Translations under genes and position numbers: made by a program | Source of the DNA: Lunularia cruciata | Lineage: Eukaryota; Streptophyta; Marchantiopsida; Lunulariales; Lunulariaceae | Assembly (NCBI GenBank): GCA_948567375.1 | Contig: OX419758.1 | Coordinates: 33,361,001-33,425,000 of the forward strand | DNA length: 64,000 bases | Direction: 5' to 3' | Notes under the pieces: generated by a model | Told to the model about the DNA's origin: nothing | What the model saw: the letters and a program-made list of their open reading frames with translations, nothing else | Database searches by the model: none | Shown here: positions 34,528 to 45,406 of the stretch, one piece after another | Layout: every line of letters begins with the position of its first letter | How positions within the stretch are numbered: position 1 is the first letter of the stretch

Positions 34528-35299
34528 TAAAAGGAGAGAGGTTTGTAATACCAATAGCTAGGTAGATGATATAGAGATGAAATTTGGTTTGGTAACATCT
34601 GGAAGGATGTTATACATGATGGACTTAGTAGATAAGCTAGAGGTATCACCAAAAGAGTACTTCTATTAATAGGCCAGAAACTAAAACATGATTGGAAACT
34701 CAAGAATCAATAGCTAGGCATATGATCTAGAGGTGAAACTTGGGGTGAAAACATCTAGAAGGATGTTACACATGATGGAGAAAGTAGATCAGATAGAGGT
34801 TTCACCAAAAGAACACTTCTACTAATAGGGCAGAAGCAAAAATAAGCTTGAAAACTTCAGAGACAATTTTGGAGGCCTAAACGGATGAATTAGGCCTCAA
34901 AAATGTGCACATTCCCCCCCCCCCCCCTCTCCAATGGAGGAAAGGCTAGCCTTCCTCCCCTATGGTTTGTCTCACCAAGAGCTTTCCAATGGTACCTCAC
35001 CCACATGATTTGGAGATCTTTACTAGAAGATTCTCTAAAAGATCCCCTCCTATCAAAGCCTATTTGACCAACCAGATGGGACCAGGACCAACATGTCACC
35101 CATCTGAGCAATACATCTAAGTGTGGAGCTTGCTGACAGGTCACCTATCCATGTACCTAATCCTAGGGTAGAGCTTCCTTGGAGGAGATCATCCTTGGCT
35201 ATGTGATAAAGAGAAGGTGCTCCTTTGGGGCATTGGAGGATTGAGTGTGAAATCTGTATTTTCTCTCTTGAAGAGTTCTCTTGTCCTTGGAGTATTACA
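34528..35299 (+). repeat. Polypurine tract and 3' LTR of chromovirus A
   Basis: 34528-34543 (taaaaggagagaggtt) is the purine tract, equivalent to that of element B. The LTR runs from TGTAATACC at 34544 to GGAGTATTACA at 35299 (756 bp) and matches 14992-15743. A run of 14 C lies at 34914-34927. It was separated from the rest of A by the insertion of C. Confidence 0.88.
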
Positions 35300-35789
35300 C
35301 CTACTTTGGATACATAGATACTTTCAATGAGTTATATATTTTGTATGAAGAATACATGTCCTTTAGTAAGATACTAGCATACGTCTTTTCAAACCTAAAC
35401 TCAATCATGATAAGCTCTTAAGGGCACTATGATCTTATCATAATCATCTAGAATTTATAGGTGGTTTTTACTTCAATGTATGAGAGAATGTATCATCAAT
35501 TTTATTTTTATTGGAATGTTCTTAGAAATATCCCAATATTTTATGAATGTCTAATATTTAAATATTTTATTTTTATATATATACCTACTCTCTTCAACTC
35601 ATCCAAAAAAATTTTGCACTATCTTACCAATGGAAAAAAATTCCATGGTTATCATAGGCTTAGTATCTATAGAGATTTAAGAACATATATTCGTTTTGCT
35701 AGGCAACAAGGAGCTCACTTTTGAGCCCACCATTAGTTTTTCTTGTAGGCTTGTATACAATACTGTGGTTTGGGAGTTCTACTTGACTT

Positions 35790-35865
<76 letters not shown>

Positions 35866-36447
35866 ATATACCTATATATTGTCTACCACTATATTCATTC
35901 ACATATGGGTTTGGGTTTTCTACCATGTGGTATTCCATGGTTTGCTTATTGACATATGGGCCTTTGCTTATAGACACATGAGCCCACCTTGTCCATCACT
36001 TCATCCGAGGTAGATCTTGCCTCTTTCTTTGCCCTTTCTCATGATGCGCTAAGTCCTCTTAGGCTTTCCCTTGTTTCTCTTCCTTCGTTCACTTGACCTT
36101 CACCTTTTTCTTGTTTGAGTTAACCCGTCCCTGCCCATGCAATGTTAATGTCTCCCTTTGCCCGCTTGTTATTCCCCTTTCTCTTCTTTAGATGAGTTTT
36201 TTGTTCCACCTTTGGTTGCTACTCACTTTGCTTTACTTTGTGAGCCTTTGGCCTCCATTTTTGTGGCAGATGACGTACTCTTTCCTTGTGTCTTTGAACT
36301 GTGAGCCAGCATGTCTCTCATTGAAAATGAACCTCTAATGGCTATTATGGTAGTGCAACATGGACTAAAAATGCAAGGAAACCTAACTCCATTATAGAGA
36401 GAGATAGTGGTACTCATCTTTTCCACCTCTTCTAAAGTAGGGTCCAT
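35300..36447. other. AT-rich spacer with no supported gene
   Basis: Between chromovirus A and element D. It holds a (TA)n microsatellite and, at 36223-36447 on the minus strand, a 74-codon open frame (MDPTLEEVEKMSTTISLYNG...) that I do not recognise. That frame abuts the truncated LTR of element D and could be a host fragment or chance. Confidence 0.5.
35794..35860. repeat. (AT)n microsatellite, 67 bp
   Basis: Uninterrupted alternating A and T. An apparent open frame through it, reading alternating Ile and Tyr, is an artefact. Confidence 0.95.
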
Positions 36448-36589
36448 TCTATCTTATCTATGATAAAATTTAGCTAATCATGACTAATGTAGAACCATCC
36501 TTTGTCTCTATATAAATAAGATCTCTCAAGTACTTAAAGTATCAAACTAAATATCACAATAGCACATACATGGACAAATAGGTGTTAAA
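36448..36589 (-). repeat. Truncated 3' LTR of element D
   Basis: On the minus strand it begins TTTAACACCTATTTGTCC and follows the element C LTR for about 140 bp, including gtattgtgatattta-like and gagagatattattta-like blocks. It then ends abruptly against unrelated sequence. Confidence 0.75.
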
Positions 36590-36599
36590 TTTACTCCCA

Positions 36600-38518
36600 A
36601 ACTAAGATTTCACTTTGTCCTTAGATTGAAGGTCTCTCTACCTTCTATGATACATCTTCAACTTATCATGGTTAATCCCTTTAAAGTGTCTTCCTCCAAA
36701 CTCCTTGAGATCATAGGTGTAATTGCTCCACACCTTCTCCATTATGAAAGGTCCAAAGTACTTAGGAAAAAACTTCTTTTGCACTTTTTTGAATAGAATA
36801 GAATCAAATAACATTACCCAATAAACCTCTTTGAAAGCTCCATCTTCTTCTTGCCTTGCTTGTTGTCATAGCTCTCCTTTTGTTTCCTTTGGGCTTGCTC
36901 CACTCAAACCATAGTAATTGCTCTTGTGTAATCGTTCCAAGATAGGAGACCTGAAGAGAAACACATGAGAAAACACAAAGCTTTGCACTCAATCTTTGAT
37001 GCACCTAGATTGTAATATATAGCAAGGGACACTCCCCCAAAGGAAGTTCCACCCTTGGATCAGACAGATGGATTGGTGATATGTAAGCAAGCTTTACACC
37101 TTTATTAGTTGCATGCAAGGGTGATATGTTGGTTTTGATCCTATCTGGTTGATCAAATCCTCTTTGACCAAAGGCAATCTTTAGCAAATCTTCCTATAGG
37201 AATCTCTTTATCATATGGGTGTAGTATTGTTGGAAAGCTCTCAATGAGACAAGCTTGGAAGGAGGGAATGCTAGACTTTTCTTTGTTAGGAGGAGGAATC
37301 TACACATTTTTGAGACCTGATTCATCCATTTAGGCTTTCAAAAGTAGCTCTGACATTTTTAGGCTATTTTTGACTCTTGCCCTAATAGTAAAAGTTCTCT
37401 TTTGGTGACACCTCTGTCTAATCTACCTAACCCATCATACATAAGATCCTTCTAGATGTTACCAAGCCAATTTTCACCTCTAGATTGTTCTTGTTATTAC
37501 ATCTTGCCTCCTCCAATTCCATGAGTTGACACTTCCTTGACTTCTCTACATCACCTCCTTGTGTTTTCTTTAATCCCCTATGAATGCTTTGGAAGGTAGG
37601 AAGATCAAAGTGACTAGGTAAGGTAGACTCAATACCATATACCAAATGAAATGGAGAATATTTGGTGGAAGTTTTCATGGTTGTCTTATATTCGCACAAA
37701 ATTACATGAATCCTATTGTCCCAATGATATTAAGACCCTTCCATTTTTGCATCTTTGGCCAACATCATGTACAAGGTGTGATTGGTTTTCTTTGCCAAGC
37801 CATTGGAATTTGGCTTATAGGATCTAGTTATTTTATGTATGATAGAGAAACATCATAGCATAGATGTATTGATGTTCCCTTTAAATTCTACTCCTCTATA
37901 AGAAAAAAATTTCCAAAGGGCACATAAACCTAGTGATAATGCACTCATAAAGAAATTTACCAGCTTCAATGGTTCTTATCCCTCAATGGTCTAGCCTCAA
38001 TACACTTGGTAAGATAATTAGTAACTACCACAATGTACTAACTATTCCTTGGGGTTCTATTGAGAGGACCTACAAAGTCAATTCCCCACTTCTCAAAAGG
38101 TCTTAGCAATAGAATTGATCTAAGAGTAGGAGTGGAAGTAGACTTTTTAGTAAAAGCTTGACAAACATTACAAGTTTTGTAATAATCAAGACAATCCTTG
38201 AAATCCTCCTCCAAGGATAACCTACATCTAGAATCTTGAAAGTAGTCCTTTTTTTTTTGCAAAGTGTTCCCAGCACACTAAACCCTCATGAAACTCCTTT
38301 ATGAGTAGGATAGACTCCTCCTTACCTACTGCTCTTTGAAGTAGACCATTTTTTCCTTGGTAAAAAAGAATATCCTCCACCATTGTGTAATGTCTAAATC
38401 TTGCTGCAAGGGCCGTCCTCTCCCTAGCATGCATTCCTTTTGGAAAGTTACCTCTTGTAACAAAGTCGACAATATCCTTGTGCTCCATTGGAACCTCTTG
38501 AGTGATTGAAATTTTCAT
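36600..38518 (-). pseudogene. Integrase of element D
   Basis: From 38518 it reads MKISITQEVPMEHKDIVDFV, ARERTALAARFRHYTMVEDI and LIKEFHEGLVCWEHFAKKK. From 38262: DCLDYYKTCNVCQAFTKKST (zinc CxxC) and FEKWGIDFVGPLNRTPRNS with the first catalytic Asp in place. From 37699: TTMKTSTKYSPFHLVYGIES. Interrupted by the solo LTR and by shifts. Confidence 0.8.
36927..37501 (+). mobile_element. Solo LTR (575 bp) in element D with perfect target duplication
   Basis: Starts TGTAATCGTTCC and ends TTGTTATTACA. It shares blocks with the A/B LTR family (aaggaagttccaccc, tggttgatcaaa, ggaaagctctcaatgaga) but is shorter and diverged, so it is a sister subfamily. Flanks are tcttg at 36922-36926 and tcttg at 37502-37506, a perfect 5-bp duplication. 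Orientation follows TGTAAT...TTACA and is nominal. Confidence 0.9.
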
Positions 38519-38599
38519 GAGCTCTTAATCCAAGAAGGAATCATCCACTGGTTCAACTCCATCATGATCATAGGCCTTAGATAACAAATCAGCATTCTT

Positions 38600-39433
38600 C
38601 CCTAGCCTATCCTCAATGGTCTAGTCATACAAACAAGAGTATCATCCACCTTGCTATCTTCCTTTCCACATTAGGCATGTTGAAGATGTACTTCAAAGCC
38701 TTGTTATATGTGATAATGGTGGCTTTCCCTCCAATCAAGTAGTGTCTAAACTTCGTGAGACCAAAGATCACTACCAACCCTTCTCTCTCAATGACTAAGT
38801 AGTTCTTTTTTGTTGAAACCATTTGTCTTCTAGCATAAGCTATTGGATGATCATGGCCATCTTGGTCTAATTGACGAAGAGTGCATCCTATAGTTACATT
38901 AGAAGCATTAGTGTAGAGGATGAAATGGTGAATGAAATGCTTACTCCAATCAAGTTTAGCAAGAATTGGAGCTACAACAAGGGATTGCTTGAGCTCCTCA
39001 AAAGCTTTGAGAGTCTCCTTGTCCTCAAAATCACCATGTATTCTACATCCTTCTTCATGTAGATGGTCATTGCATAAGTCTTGTTGAAAAATGAAAAGAT
39101 AAATCTCCTACAGTACCCAACTATCCCCAAGAATTGCCATAACTTTGTCAAGATTGAAGGGAATGGAAGGTCTTAGATTTTCCTTACCTTATCAAGATCA
39201 ATTGCTATTCCATCTTTGGAGTGATGTGCCCCAAAATTAGACATTTTTCAAGTGATGCATTTTCTTCAGGTGCTCAAAGTGCTCTTCCTTGCTCCATAGA
39301 TACAAAAATCATCAATGAAGGGTTCGAACACCTTGTTCATGAACAACTGGAATGTGGTTGGAGCATTGCAAAGCCCAAAAGTCATGGCTTTGAAAGCATA
39401 AGTCCTCCAAGGTATGGTGAGTGTGGTGAATTG
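38600..39433 (-). pseudogene. RT C-terminus and RNase H of element D
   Basis: The complement of 39433-39230 encodes the MTFGLCNAPTTFQLFMNKVF-type block and the FIDDF-like active-site region. RNase H follows, with a HPIAYARRQM-type block and 38822-38625 reading VSTKKNYLVIEREGLVVIFG, LTKFRHYLIGGKATIITYN and KALKYIFNMPNVE. It provides the uninterrupted version of the site into which the 2.2-kb element inserted in C. Confidence 0.75.
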
Positions 39434-39441
39434 TTGATACT

Positions 39442-40328
39442 CTAGTACAATCTTGATTTGGTTATACCCATTATAACCATCTCCAAATATCTCTCATTAC
39501 CTGCAACCTCCTCCAAGATCTCATCAATGAATGGAAAAGGGTAATAGCCCTTCTTAATAACATGGTTGAGCTTCTTGTAATCCACACATACCCAAAGCTT
39601 ACCATTCTTTTTCTTCACAATCATAATTGGAGACACTTGTTCTAAAATCTCCACCTCAAAGATAAATCCAACTTCCTTGAGCTTATCAATCTCCTCCTTC
39701 ACAACCAAAGCTATTGGTGTGCTAATATGATGTTTCTTTTGGCAGATTGGTCTTGCATATGACTCTACATATATATTGTGCTCCTCCAAGGTGACTTCCT
39801 TTAGATCCTTGTAATTGAATGCAAACACATGGATGAACTTGCAGAAGATCTCCTTCAATCTTACATTCTCTTCCTCTCTTCCTCCATGCTTTTGTCCGCA
39901 CCTAAAGCTTCTTCTTCTAAATTTGATTCCCAATAATCAAAAGATTGTGTATCTAAATGTAAAGAGTTGATGGTGTTAGTCACATGAAATGTAACTCTTT
40001 GGTTTGATGGCCTAATCCTCAAGTACTCTTTGTGCCATTGATCAATTGTGCATACTTCTCTCAACCATGGCCTCCCAAGAATCAAATCATAGCTTGAATC
40101 CTTCAAGACTTGGAAAATCATGAGATTTTGAACTCCCATAATTGAAACTACCACCTTATGCATCATCTTTACTAGTTGAACTTGTTGCTTGTTTGCCATG
40201 CTCACCATAAATGTTGAGGGTCTAGAGTATATCATACCCAAATTTTTCATCAACCTCTTTGACATGGCATTCATTATAGATCCTCCATCAACGAGCCCAT
40301 CCTTGATGTTGTGACCATTCACTCTCAC
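39442..40328 (-). pseudogene. Protease and RT N-terminus of element D
   Basis: 40328-39861 reads RVNGHNIKDGLVDGGSIMNA (protease VDGGS box) and SYDLILGRPWLREV. An overlapping frame, 39933-39442, reads LKEIFCKFIHVFAFNYKDLK, PICQKKHHIS, VSPIMIVKKKNGKLWVCVDY, KKLNHVIKKGYYPFPFIDEI and LEEVAGNERYLEMV, the start of RT. The two overlap by a frameshift. Confidence 0.8.
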
Positions 40329-40358
40329 ATCAATCTTGGAGGCATATTCACAAGCCTC

Positions 40359-42400
40359 CTATGATGCTAGTTTGGCATCCACCACCCTCATTGATATTTG
40401 AGCTTTTGCTTTCTTCCTCCTCTTACTCCTTGTAGAACTCAAACCACCTCTAAGCACCTTATTCAAGGTAGGATTTAAAGCAATTAGTTGGCCCATTGTA
40501 ATGTTAGCCTTGTGACTACCAACATCCTCTAACACATTGTAGTCCCATTGTTGCTTTGAGATCAAGAAGTCTTCCATCCCTAACTTCATCCTTGGAGTCT
40601 TTGTTGTTTATGGTATTGACGTGGTAGTGCGAGTGCTCTTAGTAGACATTATAGTATTTTTGCTAGGATTAAATCCTTGAGAAGAGTGTATATCCTTTGC
40701 AAAACGAGCTCTCTTCTTCTCTTGTGCCAAAAGCTCCAAATTAAGACCATTGGATTTTAAGCACTCCCCCTTCTCATACTTGCTCTTGCCAACCTACCAC
40801 ACAACTTGCCAACTTGCCAACCAACCACATCTATGGATGTTATCTCCTTACCTTTGTTTAGAAAGGAGCCACTTGGGTTTCACTACCTCCCTCTTTCCAT
40901 CTATTGGCTCACTCATAACCCCTTCCTCCATGGTAAGTGGAATTTGGGCATTTCCTTTGGATGTAACCTCTTCCTCCATAACCACAATAATTTTTATCAT
41001 TGAAATTCTTGGTTGGTTGGCTTCTTCTCTATGGATAGCTTCCATAACTCTTAGGCCATCTTTCCACATTCTAATTTTCCTATCTCTTCTCCCATGGTTG
41101 CACTACATTGATCTTGAGATTTGCAAGTTGTTCTATGATGGTTTAAAGCAAATCTTTTGGTACATGTGCAAGAACTAGAGCAAGTAATACTTGTGGTGCA
41201 ACCCTTACCATCAAAGTATTAGAATTTCCACCATACTTGTAGCTTTGAGAATGATGCAAACCTCTTTCACCTCCAAATCACTCTTATTTCCTTCCAAACT
41301 CTCCTCCATACAAATTGCAATCTTGATTGCTTCAACTTTGGAAGAAGGTTTCTCATATCTTACCTTGCTTCTAATTTGTGGTCTCAACTCTCTCATAAAA
41401 TTCTTGGTAAACATGGCTCCTATGCCAATCATAGCAGTCTCCACATCATCTCCACTCTTCCTCAACACTATTCAAAACCTAGACTCTAACTTCTCCACTC
41501 TTTCTGCTAGATTCTCACTTTCTCTCCATTTCTTTGCTTAAAGAAGGTAACTTCACCCATCAATCTCTAATTACTCTCACATGGAAGAAAGTTCTCAATG
41601 AGTGCTATAGTCAAATTCTCCCAAGTCTCTTCTTGCTTATCTCCCCTCTCTCTCTCTCTTTTGGTATCTTGACTCATATCATGTAAGGGTTGCATCTTCA
41701 AGAAACCTGGTAATAATGAGGCCCACTCATTCTTCCTCCTCTCATTGTTTCCTATGCAAGCTCTTGAAATCTCTCACAAAGGCCTCCACATTTTCTCCAT
41801 CTTTGCCAAAGAAAATTGGAAGTTTCCACATCTTAGCCCCTCACTATCTTTCTCTCTTCTCTTGATTTTCTTGATTTTCTTTTCTTTTCTTTCTTTCTCT
41901 CTATAACTAATAGAGTATATGCATGACTAAAACAATTTGAGAGAAATCCACCCTAAGGAACAAAAAAGGTTTAGGTTTCTCCAAGATTTTTATAGCAAGA
42001 TAAAATTCATAGAGTGCATATTAATCAAACCCTCATGGATAGTTTATCCATAAGTTGAAAGATTATCTCCATCATTAATCTTGAGAACTAGTTGATGAAG
42101 GTGGTAGTTTCTCCATAGCTAAACTAAGACTCTCTGCAAGATCTTTCACCAAATTTTTCAAAAGTATTGTTTCTCCACTACACTCATGTTTTTTTGGAAG
42201 TCCTTCCACTCCATAAACCTCACACAACTCCTTGGTCTTAGATCTCTTCCCTCCCAATCTTGGTGAAGAAGGTCCAACATGCAATCCTAAGTCAAGTAAG
42301 CCTCTCCTTTCTCTCAACCTCTTGCTCTTAAATGTCAATATACAAGAAATTGCCTTATATCCCTTCTTTCCACATAAAAACATTAAGAAATACTCTTTCC
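40359..42400 (-). pseudogene. gag region of element D
   Basis: Minus strand, heavily broken. 42383-42075 encodes a charged peptide ending MEKLPPSSTSSQD. The complement of about 41830-41690 reads PIFFGKDGENVEAFVRDFKS, the capsid start. 41468-41211 reads IGAMFTKNFMRELRPQIRSK. 40589-40359 reads KLGMEDFLISKQQWDYNVLE before the protease. No zinc knuckle was seen. Confidence 0.65.
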
Positions 42401-42984
42401 TCCAAGTAGTGTATGTTTTTGGATCCTCCTAACACTCTCTTCAAATTTTGTTCTAAATTCTCTTTTCCTCAAATCAACCCTTACAATCACTTCAAACCAT
42501 TAAGGAACCTTGCATAGCCTCAACCTTCACTCTTGGTGATCCTCCATGTTCCCAAGATGAGTCTTAACACTCAAACATGCTTTTGGTTACTCTCATACTC
42601 CTCATGCATGAGATCTCAACTCTCTAGAGTTGACCCCTCCTCACAATATCACTAAATTCTCTTAAATGGTATGTCATACTACTTTAAATTTTTCTCACCT
42701 GGTCAAGACCCTAGGGCGTCATCCCTTGCAAAATTCACATTTTTATATTGAGCCATTTGGCCTAGGCACCTTTCTATTAAGCACACATATTTAAGATTTA
42801 GTCTCAAAAACACTCATAACTTCCTACATAAGAATGATCTCTCCTTAATTCTTGGGCTAAAAAGTAGATCACTATGCACTAAATTTTCTTGGAAAGTTTC
42901 AAAGCAATCCAATGAAATGAAGAAATGGTAAACTTTATACAAAATTCCAAAGAGCATGTAGTTTGTGGGAACAATTTACCCTAT

Positions 42985-43455
42985 TGTAAAAGACCAAGAC
43001 CGAGGAGAGAAATAGGAGAATAAAGGATCACATTAGGACACTTGAGTGTAGGAAATTTCAAATGCCTAGCATGAGCTTTGGTTTTGGTATTTATAAGGAG
43101 CATACAAGGCTCTTGATAAGCTTCTTTAAGTCACTTTCTTGGAGTGTAAGTCAAGTTTAACCGAGAACTTTCTCAAGAAGATTCTTTCTAGAAGTTGCCT
43201 ACTTGGCGTGCAAGTAAGCTAGTTGGAAGCTTCTAGAAGCTAACTACTTGGGGTGCAAGCTAAGCTAGCTAGAAAGCTTCCCAAGAAGCTTCCTCCTAGA
43301 ATTCACCACTTGGCATATTATTATTATGCATATTATTGAATACTTGGAAGGTACCAAGTAGCTTCTTAGATACTTTTAGAATATTTAGGTTAATTTGACC
43401 TATTTGCTACTTTGTTAGCCTTGACTAACTTGTTGGTAAACTCCATATTGTTACA
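42985..43455 (-). repeat. 3' LTR of chromovirus F
   Basis: 471 bp, TGTAAAAGACC to ATTGTTACA on the plus strand. It matches the solo LTR at 17508-17926, which lacks about 50 bp. It contains repeated agaagcttc/ctagaagct units. It is adjacent to the chromodomain tail on its right. Confidence 0.85.
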
Positions 43456-43458
43456 TTT

Positions 43459-43571
43459 TCTCCCATTGCTAGTTGGTAAATCCTTGTCACCATTGAAGCT
43501 TCAAACTCTTGGATGGCCATTGATGCATTCTGGAGATGAGAAAGAGGCTCCCAAGTGGCATCATGAAGGAG
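43459..43571 (-). pseudogene. Chromodomain tail of chromovirus F
   Basis: The minus strand reads LHDATWEPLSHLQNASMAIQ, EFEASMVTRIYQLAMGEN, running into the LTR. DATWEP is the conserved chromodomain end. The preceding half of the domain lies 8.7 kb away at 52302-52400. Confidence 0.8.
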
Positions 43572-43793
43572 TGTGACAACCCAAAAATATCACTTTTGTG
43601 GTAATCAGGTAAGTAAAGTTTTTCTCATAGAGATACAATTCAGAATTGGCCAAATATGAAGAAAAGTAACCAAATTAGTTCTTCTTGGGTTCTTCTTTAA
43701 TCTCTTAGGTAGAAACTACACCCATAATAGAGTAACAAGCACTCACAATCTTGTCACAACAATTTTTCATACTTAATCACAAATCCATTGATT
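43572..43793 (-). repeat. 3' LTR remnant of element E (U5-side ~220 bp)
   Basis: Matches 48560-48783: tatcactttt, gtggtaatca, ttcttcttgggttcttcttt, aggtagaaactacaccca. At about 43740-43793 it merges with the RNase H coding sequence. The shared stretch tggatttgtgattaagt is present in both coding and LTR sequence, so the deletion joined at microhomology. Confidence 0.85.
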
Positions 43794-44404
43794 TCAAAGT
43801 CTTGGTCTTGAGTTTCTAATCTGGATAGGAAGTCCGCATTTGAATGCAAGGCTCCTTTCCTTACTTGTACAATGTATGTGAATTCTTGTAACAACAAGAT
43901 CCATCTTGCAATTTGCCCAGATAAATCTGCCTTTTTGACCAAATATTGCAATGCGTAATGGTCAACATAGAAGACAAACTTGTATCCCAATAGGTAGTGG
44001 CAAAACTTCTTGCAAGTATACACCATTTTGAGTGCTTCTCTTTTAGTTGTCAAATAGTTCTTTTCTGAAATTGATAATTGTTGGTTGGCATAATAAATTG
44101 GGTAGTCCTTCTTCTTCTCATCCTTCTGACTTAAGATGACTCTGATTGCCATGAACAAAGTGTCCACATACACATAAAAAGGAGCATCCCAATCTGGGGC
44201 CTTCATAATTAGTGCTTCAACCAGTTTCCTCTTCAATACTTGGGAAGCTTCTCCTTGTTTTGCTTCCCATAAGTAGTCTTTGGACTTCTTCAGAAGCTTT
44301 TTTAGGGGAACCGCAAGCACCACATAGTTTGAAATGAAGCATTTGTAGTATCCGACATGTCCTAAGAAGGCTCTCAGATCCTGGATGTTTTTCGGGGATT
44401 CCAA
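43754..44404 (-). pseudogene. RNase H of element E
   Basis: A 216-codon open frame: IQDLRAFLGHVGYYKCFISN, PLKKLLKKSKDYLWEAKQ, DAPFYVYVDTLFMAIRVILS, DYPIYYANQQLS, NYLTTKREALKMVYTCKKFC, YKFVFYVDHYALQYLVKKAD and GALHSNADFLSRL. It is the RT tail plus RNase H. The catalytic Asp of YVDT is present; the usual AIG is AIR. It ends inside the LTR junction. Confidence 0.85.
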
Positions 44405-44446
44405 AGCTAAGATAACTTTTACCTTCTCAACATCAACTTCAATATC

Positions 44447-45250
44447 TTAGTTTGACACTTGATGCTTGAGAAGAGTTCCCTCCTTCATTGCAAAGAAGCA
44501 TTTCTCCAGGTGCAATGACAAACTGGCAAAATGACACCTTTCAAAAGTTTGGCAAAGGTAATCTAAATGTACTTCTCTTTGCCCAAACACAAAAAAATCA
44601 TCAATGAAGACTTTCACAAATTTGTGCAAAAAATCCTTGAACATTGCATTCATCATCCGCTGGAAAGTAGTGGGAGCATTACATAACCCAAAGGACATTT
44701 GATTGTAAGCGAAAGTGCCCCAATTGGTAGTGAATGTAGTTTTATCCTTGTCTTCTTCTCAAATGGATACTTGATTATACCCTAAAAATCCATTGAGAAA
44801 ATTGTAGCAAGGATGACCAACTACTCGGTCTAAAATTGTATTGGTAAAAGGCAAGGGATGATGATCCTTCCTTGTGACTGCATTCAACTTGCAAAAATCT
44901 TGGCACACTTACATCTTCCCAGTCTTCTTCTTTGGAACAATGACTATGGGTGAAACCCACTCACTTCTCAAGACAGGGAAGATTATTTTGGCTCCTAGGT
45001 ACTTGTAGATTTCATCTTTGACCAAGAGTGAGTACTTCGGGTTCAGGCGGTATTGCCTTTACCAAACCGGAACTACACCTTCAACCATATCAATCCGATG
45101 TTCTCCAAATTCTTGTGAAATATCCGGCATTTGATCAATAGACCAGGTGAATACATCTTGAAATTCTATACTTAGGGTAGTATATCTTGCCAACTCCTTT
45201 GAAGTGATTGTCTTCCAAATTTTTAGGATTTTTCCTTCAATCAAGAGAAC
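44447..45250 (-). pseudogene. Reverse transcriptase of element E
   Basis: 45244-45059 reads TTLSIEFQDVFTWSIDQMPD and HRIDMVEGVVPVW, the region just before RT. The complement of 44990-44775 covers the first RT blocks in broken frames. 44698-44447 reads MSFGLCNAPTTFQRMMNAMF and FVKVFIDDFFVFG, where FIDD is the active site (about 44597-44607). Stops and shifts occur between the parts. Confidence 0.8.
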
Positions 45251-45406
45251 ATCTTGACAGTCATCGAGGGTGATGACTCCTTCAACATGGCTTAATCCAA
45301 GTCAAACTACAGTCAAACTCCCTTCCTCCAAGTCATTTGCACCCGAGGCAATGTTGCATGGGTCTTCATCTTTGACCTCTACCTCGTACCATTCCAAGTA
45401 GTTGAC

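Larger units (their letters stand above)
14992..35299 (+). mobile_element. Chromovirus A (Ty3/gypsy), split by nested insertions
   Basis: Order on the plus strand: 5' LTR 14992-15743, primer-binding site, gag, RT, RNase H, integrase, chromodomain to 20624. The polypurine tract and 3' LTR follow at 34528-35299. The interruption at 20643-34523 is element C, and a solo LTR sits at 17508-17926. All ORFs carry stops or shifts. The candidate target-site duplication (ccaat at 14987-14991, cctac at 35300-35304) matches at only 3 of 5 bases, so the outer borders rest mainly on the TG...CA LTR ends. Confidence 0.85.
36448..42984 (-). mobile_element. Ty3/gypsy element D, same family as C
   Basis: Minus strand: gag about 42400-40360, protease 40328-39861, RT 39860-39100, RNase H 39060-38600, integrase 38518-36600, then a 3' LTR fragment 36589-36448. 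A solo LTR interrupts it at 36927-37501. No 5' LTR was found; its upstream end meets the 3' LTR of element F at 42985. All frames have stops or shifts. Confidence 0.8.

Noticed and set aside
14987-35304. Clean 5-bp target duplication for chromovirus A
   Set aside because: ccaat and cctac match at only 3 of 5 positions; too weak to claim.
35696-36013. Open frame through the (AT)n tract encoding alternating Tyr/Ile
   Set aside because: Product of the microsatellite.
40750-41541. Plus-strand frames of 142 and 116 codons
   Set aside because: Antisense shadows of element D gag; the minus-strand reading matches capsid blocks.
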